Positions 62,880 through 64,000 of a stretch of DNA of 64,000 nt are shown here, in pieces. The DNA is from Lunularia cruciata (Eukaryota > Streptophyta > Marchantiopsida > Lunulariales > Lunulariaceae). Below the pieces are notes generated by a model that was given only the letters and a program-made list of their open reading frames with translations, was not told where the DNA came from and did not search any database. Position numbers and translations under genes: made by a program. The first letter of the stretch is position 1. Every line of letters starts with the position of its first letter. The stretch is taken from NCBI GenBank assembly GCA_948567375.1, contig OX419756.1:3663001-3727000 (forward strand), in the 5' to 3' direction.

Positions 62880-64000
62880 TGTGCCTGAATTGTCTCGATA
62901 GGCACAGGGCTCACAAGTGTCCGAGTGGTGATGCCTATCAAGCGCATCCTACGCTGCTCTGCCAAGCCAAGGCTCACAATCCAGGTCAAACAGTTCAGGT
63001 CCATAGCCTGACCTAACACCTGACACCTGGATACCTCTGACACTACTGGAACAGCGGTAATACCGGTGTGAAAACCCATTGCCCGCTCTCTCTCATCAGC
63101 GTTGGGCTCGACCAACTACTATAACTATGAGTCCCAAACAAGTCCAGGTCCTCCCTCTCGAAAAGCATGAGAGCCTGGGAAACTCATGAGGGTGGGAAAT
63201 GCAGCTCTAGGCTGTCCAACTAGGTTCACCACTGCCATAGGTGACCTATCAGCCACTACCACTGTCTGAGATTGACGCCCAACATCCAAGATATCATCAA
63301 CAAGAATGTGGTCTAGTCGCTGAATCCCATCATAACTACGCTGTAGAACCTCTCTGGGTAAAAGGTTCATCCACCAAAGGCGAAGACGATGAGCCCGTGA
63401 TCCCACTCTGGCTGCATCTAACAATATAGCAGGTCCCATCCAAGAATGGACCTGATGTGTACTCGCCACCACTCTAGTGCGAGAATCACCCAACAAAGGA
63501 ACGTTCTCCAAAAGGTAAGCTGGAGAAATAGACTGATGAACCTGGAGATGTCGTAGTATCCGTAACATCTCCCAAAACACACCAGAACAAGGATCCTGAA
63601 GACCCAAACCGCGGCCCACATGTGTATGTCCTTGACATGGCCATCCAGAAATCACCAAGTGAATAGGCCCATGTCTCTCTAGGTCATGCGCCCCCAGTAA
63701 GGAAATGTCTCCTGGTAAGGCCTTCTGGTAACCTCTGACTGCTGACATTGGTAATAACTCCGGTTACCGATAGGCCAAGTGTGCCACATGATGTAGAAAG
63801 ACTCACCTAGCAATCTCATCTCTCTCTACATACAAGTACCTCTGTACTCGTATACCTGCCTGTAACACCGCAGCTAGTTTGGTGCCGATCCCACCAAACA
63901 ACTCCAATAGGCATATCCCCTCTATTGGATATTGCCAAGCAATGAGTGTGGTATCCAAAGGTGTCAAAGCAATCGCCTCTGGAGGCTCATCCTCACACTC
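62880..64000 (-). pseudogene. C5-cytosine DNA methyltransferase domain in the retrotransposon (N-terminus beyond the window)
   Basis: The minus-strand frame shows the motifs of the family in order. Motif I is LLELFGGIGTKLAAVLQAGI near 63855-63905. Motif IV is ISGWPCQGHT with the catalytic cysteine near 63630-63650, and motif VI is LLENVPLLG near 63490-63515. Motif VIII is GSRAHRLRLWWMNLLP near 63360-63405. A target-recognition segment (AAFPTLMSFPGSHAFREGGP) leads to motif IX/X-like ERERAMGFHTG and LGQAMDLNCLTW near 62960-63085. The enzymes transfer a methyl group from S-adenosylmethionine to C5 of cytosine. Motif I and the segment after it resemble the DNMT3/DRM side, while PCQG is more like DNMT1/CMT enzymes, so I leave the subfamily open. 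Stops at 63803-63805 (TGA), 63764-63766 (TAA) and a TAG cluster near 63114-63127 break it. It is in frame with the reverse transcriptase. Confidence 0.87.

Larger units (their letters stand above)
59504..64000 (-). mobile_element. Ty3/gypsy-type retrotransposon: methyltransferase-RT-RNase H-integrase-PHD polyprotein, decayed
   Basis: On the minus strand one frame runs from the window edge to 61862 through a cytosine methyltransferase and the start of reverse transcriptase. After a shift it continues through RNase H, and after a second shift through integrase to the stop at 59504, where it ends in a PHD finger. The order RT, RNase H, integrase is that of Ty3/gypsy. The first shift is explained by an 11-bp direct duplication near 61863-61885; removing it restores the frame exactly. 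The second lies near 60605-60640 beside an 8-bp tandem repeat. About eleven in-frame stops occur, most of them TAG or TGA where CAG or CGA would be expected. Gag, a primer site and the 5' LTR must lie to the right. I found no clear retropepsin motif between the methyltransferase and RT. This copy is inactive. Confidence 0.88.

Noticed and set aside
62636..62880. A retropepsin between methyltransferase and reverse transcriptase
   Set aside because: I looked for an aspartic-protease D(T/S)G motif. The closest stretch (AMDLNCLTWIVSLGLAEQ) is better explained as motif X of the methyltransferase, and the rest is low-complexity linker.
1..64000. CRISPR arrays, rRNA genes, bacterial operons
   Set aside because: None seen. 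Spliced genes and plant-type repeats make the window eukaryotic nuclear DNA.

Overview
The window is nuclear DNA of a land plant. The three intact genes carry many short exons with canonical GT/AG splice sites. They encode plant-type proteins: a cytosolic glutaminyl-tRNA synthetase, a mitochondrial COQ2/PPT1 prenyltransferase and a CinA-like/nucleotidylyltransferase fusion. A Bet v 1/PR-10-like gene, a telo-box and plant-style transposon decay (CpG and CAG to TAG loss) agree. A bryophyte or other seedless plant is my best guess; the species cannot be read from the sequence.

Layout. 1-3 kb: a two-exon PR-10/Bet v 1-like gene with a decayed tRNA-Ala-like sequence in its intron. 3-8 kb: AT-rich DNA without recognisable genes, with a perfect hairpin at 4.1 kb. 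8-15 kb: a repeat complex dominated by a large inverted duplication centred near 10.5 kb, followed by more copies of the same repeat. 16.4-20.4 kb: COQ2 on the minus strand, 9 exons, with a retroposon copy in one intron flanked by a long direct repeat. 20.5-24.3 kb: AT-rich DNA with a 3 x 127 bp tandem array and an LTR-like fragment. 25.0-33.3 kb: glutaminyl-tRNA synthetase, 23 exons, with a telo-box upstream. 33.4-38.7 kb: AT-rich relics, including the chromodomain end of a decayed chromovirus. 38.75-44.3 kb: the CinA-like/nucleotidylyltransferase gene, 13 exons, with a tandem repeat array in its last intron. 44.3-58.6 kb: a graveyard of DNA transposons (a pogo/Tigger-like transposase, a possible hAT-like one), fold-back hairpins and LTR-like fragments. 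58.7-64 kb: the 3' part of a Ty3/gypsy-type retrotransposon on the minus strand, running off the right edge.

The most interesting object is that last element. Reading leftwards from base 64000, one reading frame encodes a C5-cytosine DNA methyltransferase domain, then reverse transcriptase, RNase H, integrase and finally a C-terminal PHD finger, followed by a purine tract and an LTR. The frame is broken by in-frame stops, most of which look like C-to-T changes, and by two frameshifts, one explained exactly by an 11-bp duplication. A retrotransposon that appears to carry both a DNA-methylation writer and a histone-tail reader has itself decayed in the pattern left by cytosine methylation.

The three housekeeping genes look functional: all exons join in frame without stops. 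The same small repeat families recur in introns of COQ2, the synthetase and the CinA-like gene, so host introns and intergenic DNA share one pool of retroposons.
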